The position numbers were made by a program, and so were the translations under genes. This document shows, piece after piece, positions 1-9,859 of a DNA stretch of 32,175 nucleotides. Location: positions 1-32,175 of the forward strand of contig LWCA01000326.1 of NCBI GenBank assembly GCA_001642005.1. The letters run 5' to 3'. The notes under the pieces are model-generated. The model was not told where the DNA came from and made no database searches. It saw nothing but the letters and a program-made list of their open reading frames with translations. Within the stretch, counting starts at the first letter, position 1; each line of letters opens with the position of its first letter. This DNA comes from Intoshia linei. Taxonomy: Eukaryota > Orthonectida > Rhopaluridae.

Positions 1-990
1 TCGTTGTTTGATGCTATAATTACATCGTCCATGTATGCATGTGCATATGGCTTTTCCTTTAATAATGTATCCATCAGTCTCTGACATGACGCTGGGCCGT
101 TTACGGTTCCAAATAGAATTACACGCAATTGATAGTGTTTCTCACTATAATTAATAGAAAATGCTGTTTTATGGCGGTCCTTTTCGTGTATAGGAATTTG
201 ATGTAATCCAGATGACAAATCTAATGTCGTAAATATATTCTTTCCATTGAGTTTATCAAATAGTTCGTGTTGATTTGGTGTAGGGTATTTGTCTTTTATA
301 GTGATTTCATTAAGTGGGCGAGAATCCAAAATGAATCTGTATGTACCGTCCGGTTTTTTTTAAAGAAAGTGTTGAGCTCTGTACTGACTTTTAGATGGCT
401 CGATTATATTATTATCTATCATTTCAATTATTAATTTAGTTTCTTTTTCTTTTAAATTTTAAGGAGTTGCTATGTACTTGTATAATTTAGGCAATCAAGT
501 GTTTTTGTGTTGATTTCATGATAAAAATTGTTTACAAGACCGGGTTTTTTCGTGAAAATTTGTGTAAATTTTGATCTAATATCATCAATTGTTTCAGGTG
601 TTTTTGAACTGATATTTCATTGATCCTGTCTTGTTTATACATAATTATACCTCTTTCTATGGCTGTTTTACATCCGATAATATCATGGGTGTCACATACA
701 TAGAATAATTCAGGAATCCTTGAAATGTCTATTATGGTTGTTCCCATACATTTAATATTTGTTTGGTTAGCCGCTTTGATGATTTGGGAATTTGGTTTTA
801 ATTTTGATTTAATTGTATTATAAGTTTTTAGACTCAGAAAGTTTATAGTTAATCCTGTATCAATTAAAAATTGTATATTATTTAATGTGGTAAATATACT
901 TGATTGTAAATTTTTTGTATTGACATTACCGATCTGGTGGTATGGACTTGAGTGATGGGTGGTTTTAAAAAAATTATTTAATTGAGATGT
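1..990 (-). pseudogene. Ty3/Gypsy-type LTR retrotransposon pol relic (protease + reverse transcriptase)
   Basis: Read on the minus strand, about 990-530 encodes a retropepsin-like stretch with FLIDTG near 870-850, where the usual DTGA/S is DTGL. About 450-1 reads as reverse transcriptase: PDGTYRFILDSRPLN, then DKYPTPN, TTLDLSSGLHQIPI, ILFGTVNGPASCQRLMDTLL and the catalytic YMDD box (AYMDDVIIAS). That order and wording are typical of Gypsy-group RT. The protease and RT lie in different frames, with at least two in-frame stops upstream of the RT core (near 362 and 460), so the copy is dead. RT runs off the left edge of the window; RNase H and integrase would lie outside. No zinc-knuckle gag is seen upstream. 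Confidence 0.9.
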
Positions 991-1024
991 TTTGGAAAAG
1001 GTAACTTGAACTATAGCAACTATA

Positions 1025-1219
1025 TTAAGTGTCAATAATACAATCGTTTTTAGTAAAATATCTGAATGCATGTTGTGCATCTTCGTAATTGTAATATTTA
1101 ATAAAAGCATACGATTTTCCTGATGGTATTCTAATCGATTGTATAGGACCAAAAATGCCAAATTCATTAATTAGATGTTGATATCCTATTACTTCTGTAT
1201 CTTCATCGGAATTCATTCC
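1025..1219 (-). CDS. RRM-like reading frame (possible gag part or captured exon)
   Basis: A 63-residue minus-strand frame begins MNSDEDTEVIGYQHL and contains FGIFGPIQSIRIPSGKSYAF, then IKYYNYEDAQHAFRYF. This matches the alpha1-beta2-beta3 part of an RNA recognition motif: SYAFIKY sits where RNP1 does, while the beta1 RNP2 strand is absent. A good splice-acceptor-like tract (ATAAATTTCAG) ends at 1219, three bases before the ATG codon. The frame stops only about 60 bp upstream of the Gypsy protease region. It is either a host exon next to the insertion, or an RRM in the element's own gag. Family membership beyond RRM is not recognisable. Confidence 0.5.
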   Translation of the reverse strand, partial: GMNSDEDTEVIGYQHLINEFGIFGPIQSIRIPSGKSYAFIKYYNYEDAQHAFRYFTKNDCIIDT

Positions 1220-1259
1220 TGAAATTTATATGCAGTTGTTTTCGTTTTTATTTATTAGT

Positions 1260-3970
1260 TTATTTTTTTTTTTTTGTAAATTAAAATAGTAGTGTAGAAC
1301 GAGTTTATACGTAAAAGTTGTATTTTAATTTAAGTGATTTAACACGATAATGAATGTAAATAAACTTAATGTTGTGATTACATTACACTCCAATTTTAAC
1401 AATTTCGTTAAATGTGTCTGACACGGGGTGAATTGGGGAAAATCATTAGAAAATAGTTGTTTATTATTGAAAATTCTATATTAAGAAATTCATAAAATGA
1501 AATGTTTATAAATACATGTATAAGAAAAACGTACAATTAATTTGCATTTAAAAAATATATTTGACTGACTTCTGAAATAAAGTAATAACCGAAAATAAAG
1601 TCAGAAAAATCTCAAAAAAAGAAAAGTTAATTTTGAATTCTCAACTTTTTTGAAAATGTATAATTAGATCGAAAAAAACGTATCATATCTCGAGATTAAA
1701 AAACAAAATTGAAACAATGGTATGAAGAAGAATGATAACTAATTAGTACCTATAAAAACGATATAGAAACTCAAATTACTCCACAGCCTCTTTATTTTCA
1801 AAGACTTTATGTCGCAAATGTTGAAATTATCTCTATTTTCACAGATTTGACCAAATAATTGATATCGATTAAAATTAAAACCTATTTCAAGTATAATATA
1901 TTTAAACGAAACGCTTTAATTTGATTAAAAATGAATCAAATAGATAAAAATGATTAATTTAATTTAAAGATTGATCTACTATTATAATCGTTATATGATA
2001 GCTAATATATTATTATATATTTATTAAAAATATCAAATTTAAATGAGAAATTCAATATTGTGAGACATGCTGATAGAAATTTTAACATAAATTATAAAGA
2101 GTTAATTGTACAATCTATATTCTCTGTATTAACATGCAAATGTAAGTTATTACAACTAAATTAATTAATTTATACATTAATAATTTCATATTGTATAATT
2201 ATAATGAAATTGAATACGATTTAATAATAAAACTTTAAATTATGACTAAAATTACCAGTTGCTATTTAATTTTGAGTTTGTTATGATTAAGGTATTTCAA
2301 AATATCAATTGTTTATCATCAAAATAATTATCACTATATTCTCGCATTTTATGTGTAAACATGTGATATCTCAATCAAGTGTGAAATGTTGAATTTGATT
2401 TATTCTCCAAACAAAATTATTTATAAATAATGTAGCATTTGTTAAATAATTTATTATAGAGATTAATATATGGTAAGAAAATTGAATTGTACAAAACGAA
2501 ACTATTAATGATATATATAATAATTAAAAACATTTGATTATTTTAATTAATTAATTTTTATAAATTAAAATTTTTCACTTTGCTAAATATACTTGATACT
2601 CAATTATATTACATTTATCATTTTATAGAGATTATTATATTTAAATTGTAGTTGATAAATAAGATTGTATAATTTATTATGTAAAACGACATTGAGTTAT
2701 AAGTTGTAACAACTTTTAGTATGCATAATATGCATCATATCATGATAATGACAGAAATACAAAGTAAAATTTTAAATTTGATTTTGGTAAAACCATGTCG
2801 AGATTGAGAACCCATAAACTAATCATAATTAAATGCAATATAATTTAATTAACAAAACAAAACATTTAACAGCACAATGATGATTTATATCCATTGATTT
2901 ATTAGCCGATAAAATGAAAGATTGTAATGAATTAACAAAATGACTCAAATATCCAACAGTCATAAATTTAAATACAATATTTAAAAAATAAAATACAAAA
3001 TATTTCCGTAATTGATTTTTAATCAAATTATCGATTAAATTTTGTGTAAACAGAGTTCAAATCTTTAAATACTTTGCATTACTACAAAAAGCCATTGAAA
3101 GTAACATTTAATTGCATCATCGATAACATGAATAGATTTTTGTATTATTTATATGTATCAGTTATTTATAAAAATTGCTTCATTACTCTTATTTCAATTC
3201 AACCCGTCATCATTCGTATCGCTACATTTAATTTAATCTAAATTAAATTTTTTTCTATATTTAAAAAAATATTCAACATTTAATTAATAAATACAATGTA
3301 CACAAAAATGGGTTATTACTTAAACTGTATTATTAAAATGTTTACTAAATATTATTAATATAATTTTAATTAGACAATTTTGTCATTTTCAAAATTTGTG
3401 CACTTTAGGTTGAGGTTAGAACGATGAGGACATTTATAATAAATTACAGTCATTAATGATTATTTTGTATTCTTTTTAAAAACATATATAGAGTAATTAT
3501 TAATTATGTGTACATTTTGTGCAAATATGTATATTAGAAGAATAGTTTTATTCTAAACGTAATACTTAGTACTTGTACTGTTTTTTAATCAAAGAATTTT
3601 TAAAGGGATTTCTATATTAAAATAAAATTAAAATTACTAAATTTCATTTCGTATAATTAAATCATAGATATTATACGAGTACATTATGTATTAGGGCAGA
3701 GGATCCACACTTTTTTTCAAGGCTGACCGGTAATATATTATAAAAATTATCGCGGATCATTAAATTGAAATTACTAGGAACATTAAAAAAATTTCATAAA
3801 AAAACGTAATAAATTAATTTCGCGGACGGTTAAAAATTTTTAGCTACATGTGGTATTTTGATTTATCTAGGTGGCAATCCCTAACCCATTATTTTTATTC
3901 TTCTTATGTTTCTGCGCCATGTTTCATTATAAATTAAATTAAATCTACCATGAAAAAAAAAATATCTTTT
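1260..3970. other. AT-rich gene-free stretch
   Basis: I see no coding reading frame with protein-like composition here. A short palindrome (GTGTCTGACAC) near 1412 and the block 1300-1440 could be LTR remains of the adjacent Gypsy copy, but I found no second LTR to compare. Around 3695-3880 there are short GC-richer words (GCAGAGGATCC, CGCGGACGG) that may be worn hAT-type ends; no convincing partner repeat was found. Confidence 0.5.
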
Positions 3971-3976
3971 GTAAAC

Positions 3977-4749
3977 TAGAGGTGGGAAGCCTTTAGCGTG
4001 ATAAGGCGGTACCTTCTAAAATTTGCTAATTAAACAATGAATATAGGAAATTGAATACATTTTAAATTTTATTTACGTGTTAATTATTACAATTATTTTG
4101 TTGCCCTAATTTATCATTAAATAATAATAGATTATTTATAATTTGTTCATTATTCTCGCTATAATTAAAAAAAATAATTAATATTTAATAAATTAAATTT
4201 AAATGAGAATATTCTTAAACCCAACCATTTTTACTAGAATCCAAGCATTTTTTAGTTAAATCCAACCATTTTTACCAACCTTAAATGGAAAATTTCAATT
4301 TTACTAACCCTTAAGAGAAAAACCCACTTTTCAAACCTATGAAGTGAAAATTTCAATTTTACCAACTCTTTAAGGAAAAATCCAGTTTTACCAACCCTTC
4401 GGGAAAAAAATCAGTTTTACCAACCCTTAAGTAAAAATTCCACTTTTACCTACCCTTAAGATATTAATCCAGTTTTACTAACCCTAAAACGAAAAATCCA
4501 ATTTTACTAACCATAAAAGGTTAAAACCTTAACTGCATTTCCATTAACGTTTTGGTAAAACTGAATTTTTTCTTTTAGTGTTGGTAAAACTGGATTTTAC
4601 CCTTAAGTTATGGTAAAACAGGAATTTTCCCTAAAGTGTTGGTAAATTTTTATTTTTAGTAAAAATGGTTGAATTTAAGTAGACACCCAATTCAAATGAA
4701 TATAACAATTTTTCATATATGGCTTTAAGGCCGCACTTTCCCACCTCTG
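3977..4749. mobile_element. hAT-type foldback MITE with subrepeat arms
   Basis: The terminal inverted repeat is TAGAGGTGGGAAG on the left and its complement (CTTTCCCACCTCTG) on the right. The flanks TTGTAAAC (3969-3976) and ATCTAAAC (4750-4757) agree at 6 of 8 bases, as expected for an old 8-bp hAT target duplication. Inside, a roughly 30-bp subrepeat built on CCAGTTTTACCAACCCTTAAG recurs many times from 4225 to 4530. It then recurs in the opposite orientation (GTTGGTAAAACTGGATTTT) from 4540 to 4680. The whole would fold into a long imperfect hairpin. There is no transposase frame. Confidence 0.75.
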
Positions 4750-4784
4750 ATCTAAACCATAAAAAAATATAATTAATTTTAAAT

Positions 4785-5200
4785 CAGTGATTCTTAACCG
4801 GGGCACTGCAAAGAAATTTGACTTTATTTTATAAATTTTTAAAAATTAGTGTCAAACTTTTACATTTACAATGCTTTCATGCATATTTTAGGATTTACTA
4901 AAAAATAAAATGTATTTATATTAAATTATATGGTCAACACTAAACATATTAACATTTCATCATACATCAAATGTTTTTTAATCACCAAATAATAGTATTT
5001 TTGTATTATTATTATGATTTTATACTTTTAGCGGTTTTAATCTTTGCAATTATTTTCAAATATCTACAATATAGATTCTATATGTACAATTAGAATTTTA
5101 CATGATGTATGTACTTTTTTCTTATCAAAATTTAAGGTACGCCTAAATTTTCATTTATTTCACAGGTGCACCCTGAAGTAAAAAAGGTTAAGAAACAGTT
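4785..5200. mobile_element. hAT-type MITE
   Basis: The left end is CAGTGATTCTTAACC and the right end GGTTAAGAAACAGTT, an imperfect inverted pair. The flanks TTTTAAAT (4777-4784) and TTCTATAG (5201-5208) agree at only 5 of 8 positions but both have a central TA. It is non-coding. Confidence 0.6.
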
Positions 5201-5208
5201 TTCTATAG

Positions 5209-6315
5209 TGTATCCAAATTAATCTAAACCTAGAATAAGAAATACAATTTTAGCAATCTAAATTAATGAAAAAATCCCTTTTTTTCAATGTTTTTATGAA
5301 AAACACGATTTACCAAATCTTATGGGAAAAACCTTTAATCTTTTTCTAAATGTTATATATTTCATTTTTCATTTGGGGTCAAATAAATAAATATTTTGAA
5401 ATGGAGGTCTGTACACCATTTGAATCGGTTATCACTGATCTAGGGTCAGTTAAATCATATTTTTTTTGTTTTTGTCACGAAACAGCTTTTCATCTTAAAT
5501 TAGTAGCTTTTCCAGAAAAAGCTTATTCAATCGTAAAGATGTTCAATAATAACCAACCAAATAATAACAAAGTTGCCCCAACCTATATAAAATGCTTACT
5601 GTTTTGTTATTTGCTTCTACGCCAAAAATTACTAATTAATTCCAAGTGTGTTCCAATGCAAAAAGGTTGAGAAGCATTAGAATCTAATATGTCAAAATCC
5701 AAAGTTTTGACCCTGGAACTCGAGCGAGAATACTACATTACATTTGATTTATTATTTTTCATAAACTTCAAATATTCCCAAGGTGGAATTGTACCACTTT
5801 CGGTCATAGCCGTGAAGAGGACTAAACGTGATATGACTGACCTACTATTCTAAATTAATAGGTGATTTTAAGAAAAATTTTTTGTACGATGGGCAAATTT
5901 AGTTTTCTCCAGTAGGGAAATGCTGACAAAAAAAATTTGCCGATCGCTGGATTAAATAGTAAAATTGAAAATGTATTTAAATCTACAATTTTCATCTTAC
6001 CGGTCCGACTATTAGCTCTCTTTCCAACACTTATGCTAAAGTGAAATGTAATATTCTAAAAAAGTTCAAAACCTTATTTAACTTATTTTACGATTTATTG
6101 TAAAAGATTGTGTATCTTTGAAAAACTAACCTAGAGTGGTATTTATTAACTCATATTAAAAGTAATTAAAATTTTAAAAGAAATTGAAATAATGAATAAA
6201 TCAACGACATTTAAAATAACATGTAATATTATACATAGCATACCATAATTTAAAAAACCACATGTAAATAAACGCAAACCTCCAATAAAAAAGCAACGTA
6301 AATAACAATAAATCA
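5209..6315. other. Intergenic stretch without a supported gene
   Basis: A 106-codon plus-strand frame at 5350-5670 has no domain, no biased composition and no homologue I recognise, so I do not call it. GGTTGAGAAGCATTAG near 5664 resembles a hAT terminal end without an identified partner. The stretch ends at the 3' region of the LRR-Ig gene. Confidence 0.5.
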
Positions 6316-6321
6316 TTTAAT
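6316..6321 (-). promoter_or_regulatory. Polyadenylation signal variant ATTAAA
   Basis: ATTAAA on the minus strand lies about 25 nt after the TGA stop of the LRR-Ig gene, a suitable place for its cleavage and polyadenylation signal. Confidence 0.5.
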
Positions 6322-6345
6322 GAGTATTTACAAAATTAGAATTTT

Positions 6346-8355
6346 TCAATTACTTGAATTTATACGATAAGATTGAGGTGGATAAAATTTTGAGGTGAAC
6401 GGTGTAAATTCATTTACATGAGAACCCTGTAAAACATTTTTTTTAATTTGATTCCCTTGAAGAGGTGAATGTTTTTTGGTTGAATTGGAAGGTGGACAAA
6501 AAGGTTCAAATTTATACCTACCAAGTGAATTTTGATTAGAATTTGGGTAATAAATAATTGGATTCGGTGTACCCTTTTTATCAATAAACGAATCTCGTTT
6601 TTGAGTTACAACAGTCTGATGTTTAAATGAAGGACAATCATAATTTTCAGAACGATTTGATGCTGGAAAATTTGGTAATTTATCTGATGAATCATTTGAA
6701 TTTGAGTATTTTTTTGATTTACGTTTTTTATAATACAAAAAAATTGGCAATACAATAAGTAGTGTCAACAAATGTGACCCAACGATGGCACCAGATAAAA
6801 TTGTAGCGGAATAGCCTCCATTTTTATATTTATACACTACGTTTTCTTTTTTTAAAAATGCAGATTGATAATCCATATAAAATTTACTATTGTGAGGTTT
6901 AATGCTTTGAGGTGAATTTTTTTCATCAAAATTTGAAAAATTGTAAAATTTATGACTAAAATGAGAGGGTATAATATTCTGGGAAATGTGGGGCCATGTG
7001 ACATTCATCATCATGGTAACGTTACCTACATTATTGTAAGCAATGCAAATGTAGCTTCCATCACTTTTGGTTACATTTAGAATGGCATCAGTGTGGGCAG
7101 GATAAATAAAATTTTGAGAGTTTTTCAATTTGTAATTAAGGTCCCTGTCTCTGGCATTAGCAATAATATCAAAACTGTGTACATTTGCAGGTTTAAAAGT
7201 GGTAGTATCACTATTTGGTTCAATCCAATAAATAGTTGGAGCTGGATCGCCGGAAGCAGCGCATTTTAATTGTTGTCTGTCAACATTTTCCCTTTTTCCT
7301 CCAAAAATACTTGCTAAAACTGTAAATTTAGGTGCAACACAAATCATGTTATTGGAAGCAATTTTGTCAAATTGAATATTTTCAAAATTTTGAGGTGTAG
7401 CACATGTAGGCATAATATATTCTTGATTAAGTTTTTGGTGAACCACTAAAAAATTGTGTAGCCAGGATAGAACACAATTACAGTGCCAGGGATTTCTGTG
7501 AAATTTTACTTTTTTAATGTTTCTTAAAACAAATGACCACTTATCATTAATGGATGAAATGTAATTATTTTGCAGTGACAAGTAAAGTAATGTCTTGTTG
7601 AGAGGAATAAGTGATTGAAAAGGAAATTTAACCAACCCACCTACTTCATCGACATCAATCTTTTGTTTATAGTACAATTTATTCAAAAAATTTGAATAAA
7701 GATTATTTTGCAAATTTTTAGTAAGAGAATTATCCAAACCAAAATTGCATGAATTGAAATTTAAACTGATAATTTTGCTATTTAAAAATGTTTTTTCGGT
7801 TAATTCGAGGTTTGCATTATTCATCATTGATAAATAGGTAATATTGGTATAAGCAAAAGGAGAATTATCAATTTTTCCAAAATTATTTTTATTCAAATTT
7901 AAAATTTTCAAAGAAGGGAAATTGACAGTTAAAATACTTTGTTGAATAAACTGTAAATTTGAATTAAAAATGTGCAGTCTAGTCAAGTACTCCAGTTTTA
8001 AAGGAAAAGACTGAAAGTTTAGCTGATTTTGTTCAAACACATAAGAATTCAACTCTAATTCAACGACATCGCTAGGAATTCCATAGATAATTGATAATAA
8101 CATTGTGGAAGGTTTTTCAAAATTTGAATTAAAATTATACCCATCACATTGAACACGTCTAGTAATTTTAAAACATTTACAAGAATTGGGGCATTTGACA
8201 TATGCGTTCTGATTTGGCCCGTAGTCATCCAAATATCTCATTTCCACCTGATTCGAATTCATTTTTGCATATTGATATTTTTCATTCTTTAAACCACTTT
8301 GACTGTAACTGAGAGTAAAACTTAAAAAGTTTAAAATAAACACAAGACTCTTCAT
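6346..8355 (-). CDS. LRR-Ig single-pass transmembrane receptor
   Basis: This 669-residue protein is encoded without interruption. Residues 1-20 form a signal peptide (MKSLVFILNFLSFTLSYSQS). An LRRNT cap has Cys55, 59, 61 and 70 (CPNSCKC). Several degenerate leucine-rich repeats cover about 95-285 (LKILNLNKNNF, LLYLSLQNNYI). An LRRCT cap follows with NPWHCNC (288-294), Cys318 and Cys339. One Ig domain spans about 341-455 with Cys364, Trp377 and Cys437 (GSYICIAYN). A hydrophobic helix at about 514-541 ends in YYKKRKSKK, then about 125 Ser/Asn-rich cytoplasmic residues. This LRR-Ig-TM order is that of Kekkon, LINGO, AMIGO and related cell-surface adhesion or signalling proteins. Which subfamily cannot be said; ligand and partner are unknown. 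Low LRR conservation is notable. A splice acceptor (CCATTTTAG) ends just 6 nt before the ATG, so a 5' exon is likely. Confidence 0.92.
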   Translation of the reverse strand: MKSLVFILNFLSFTLSYSQSGLKNEKYQYAKMNSNQVEMRYLDDYGPNQNAYVKCPNSCKCFKITRRVQCDGYNFNSNFEKPSTMLLSIIYGIPSDVVELELNSYVFEQNQLNFQSFPLKLEYLTRLHIFNSNLQFIQQSILTVNFPSLKILNLNKNNFGKIDNSPFAYTNITYLSMMNNANLELTEKTFLNSKIISLNFNSCNFGLDNSLTKNLQNNLYSNFLNKLYYKQKIDVDEVGGLVKFPFQSLIPLNKTLLYLSLQNNYISSINDKWSFVLRNIKKVKFHRNPWHCNCVLSWLHNFLVVHQKLNQEYIMPTCATPQNFENIQFDKIASNNMICVAPKFTVLASIFGGKRENVDRQQLKCAASGDPAPTIYWIEPNSDTTTFKPANVHSFDIIANARDRDLNYKLKNSQNFIYPAHTDAILNVTKSDGSYICIAYNNVGNVTMMMNVTWPHISQNIIPSHFSHKFYNFSNFDEKNSPQSIKPHNSKFYMDYQSAFLKKENVVYKYKNGGYSATILSGAIVGSHLLTLLIVLPIFLYYKKRKSKKYSNSNDSSDKLPNFPASNRSENYDCPSFKHQTVVTQKRDSFIDKKGTPNPIIYYPNSNQNSLGRYKFEPFCPPSNSTKKHSPLQGNQIKKNVLQGSHVNEFTPFTSKFYPPQSYRINSSN

Positions 8356-8361
8356 TTCAAT

Positions 8362-9792
8362 CTAAAATGGAAAATATAAAACATAAAATGAAATGGGTAA
8401 TTAACATGTTTTATTAAACATGGAAAATCAATGTTTATAAATTTACATTTTAAAAAGTCTCAAATATGCGAACATTGGGATCATTTGTAATTAAACATGA
8501 TTAGTCAGTCAAATGAAATTTCCTCAATATGGACATGTGTACCTCAAAATGAGTGATTTGTACATTCTAGTAATGAAAATAAACTCGATAATCGCTGACT
8601 CAAACAAGTGGAAGCAGAATCCAAAATATATGTTAATGTAAATTTAATTTTAGGAATCAAATTGATCGATTTAATAATTCCCCAGTTAATCAATTAATAA
8701 ATAAATACAATTTATTACATTTTAAGTAACTCTAGCTCTTTATTTATACCTAGTCTGATAAGACTTGAAAATCGATTAAAAACTAGAGTACCTTTTCATT
8801 TAAGTTTCTGGTTTCAATGTTTTGATAAAATTTGAGATAAAACGTCTGTATTCAAAAGTAAAAAATCAAGTTTGTTAAATCCAGGATTATTCTGCAATTT
8901 GTGTTAATCTTGAAAAATATTGAATCAATGGAGATGATTGAAATTTTAAATTAACAAATTTGAACCAACATTGGAAACAAGTTGATTATAAACACAAGTG
9001 TATTTCGCAAGTTACGGATAATGAACAAATTAAAATGAGCTTATTCAAGTGCCAAGAACATTACTCATAATTACTACCGTCATTGTTTAAATTAATTAAA
9101 ATAATTCATTGACGAAATTGTGAAAAATTGTCCACTCATTCAGTCTACAATTTTAGTGCGCGATAAAATAACATTAAGATTCATAATCACCATCGTCAAT
9201 CAAGTATGAAATAAAATTAACTAAACAAATATTATACAACCCATCACTCGACTCGACGTTATATCATCCTTGTCCTCCTATATAACATAAAAAGTTAATT
9301 CACACTATAAATTATCTAAACAATTAAACAGTTGGAAATATGCTAACGCCAAGTCTCAGTTTTCCTCTCTGGGGAATTTCGGCATTGTTTCAGATATGAT
9401 TTTAATTTTATTCACTCCAGTACACTATATTAACACATTTACCGCATTACTCAATTATACATTTTGACCATTCAATCGAAAATTTTATTGTTTCTTTACA
9501 ATTATTGACAAAAAAATAAATTTAATTATTTAATTAACACGATTAGTAAAATCTAATTATAATTATTCCAATTTTACTCAAAATCACAAGTAAAAACAAC
9601 ATACACCTCAGATAAAATACGTTATAAATACCTAGTGTTGATTCAGGTTTAAATTCGGTAAAATTATTCAATTGAACATTAATTTTCAATAAATACAATA
9701 TTTTCATTTTAATTTTAAAAGTTGAAAATGTAATCATAAAGTAATAATTTTATCAGATTCTTGCACTGTCAAAAGTTTAATAAAGTTACTAC
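8362..9792 (-). other. Putative 5' intron of the LRR-Ig gene
   Basis: The acceptor at 8362 has a pyrimidine-rich run before CCATTTTAG. A candidate donor G/GTAGTAAC lies at 9792. If used, a short exon starting at an ATG at 9807 (MNNIS) joins in frame to IEMKSLVF, adding seven residues before the annotated Met. The interval holds no repeat that I recognise and no other gene. The 1.43-kb size matches other long introns in this window. The acceptor is convincing; the donor choice is inference. Confidence 0.35.
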
Positions 9793-9850
9793 CGAAATAT
9801 TATTCATTGTAGCCACGCCCTACTAACTATAGTCTTATTTTATAGCCGCT
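9793..9850 (-). promoter_or_regulatory. Candidate TATA promoter and first exon for the LRR-Ig gene
   Basis: On the minus strand GCGGCTATAAAATAAG (TATA core about 9845-9837) is followed about 25-30 nt later by GTAGGGCGTGGCTACAATG. This is unusually GC-rich for the window. Start-site spacing would be normal, and a GT donor follows at 9792. There is no transcript evidence. Confidence 0.3.
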
Positions 9851-9859
9851 TTTGTTTAT

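Noticed and set aside
2829-3026. 65-codon minus-strand frame
   Set aside because: Hydrophobic, low-complexity AT-rich translation with no domain, splice context or neighbour support.
5350-5670. 106-codon plus-strand frame
   Set aside because: Long enough to notice but no motif, and its 3' end overlaps a hAT-like terminal word; most likely chance.
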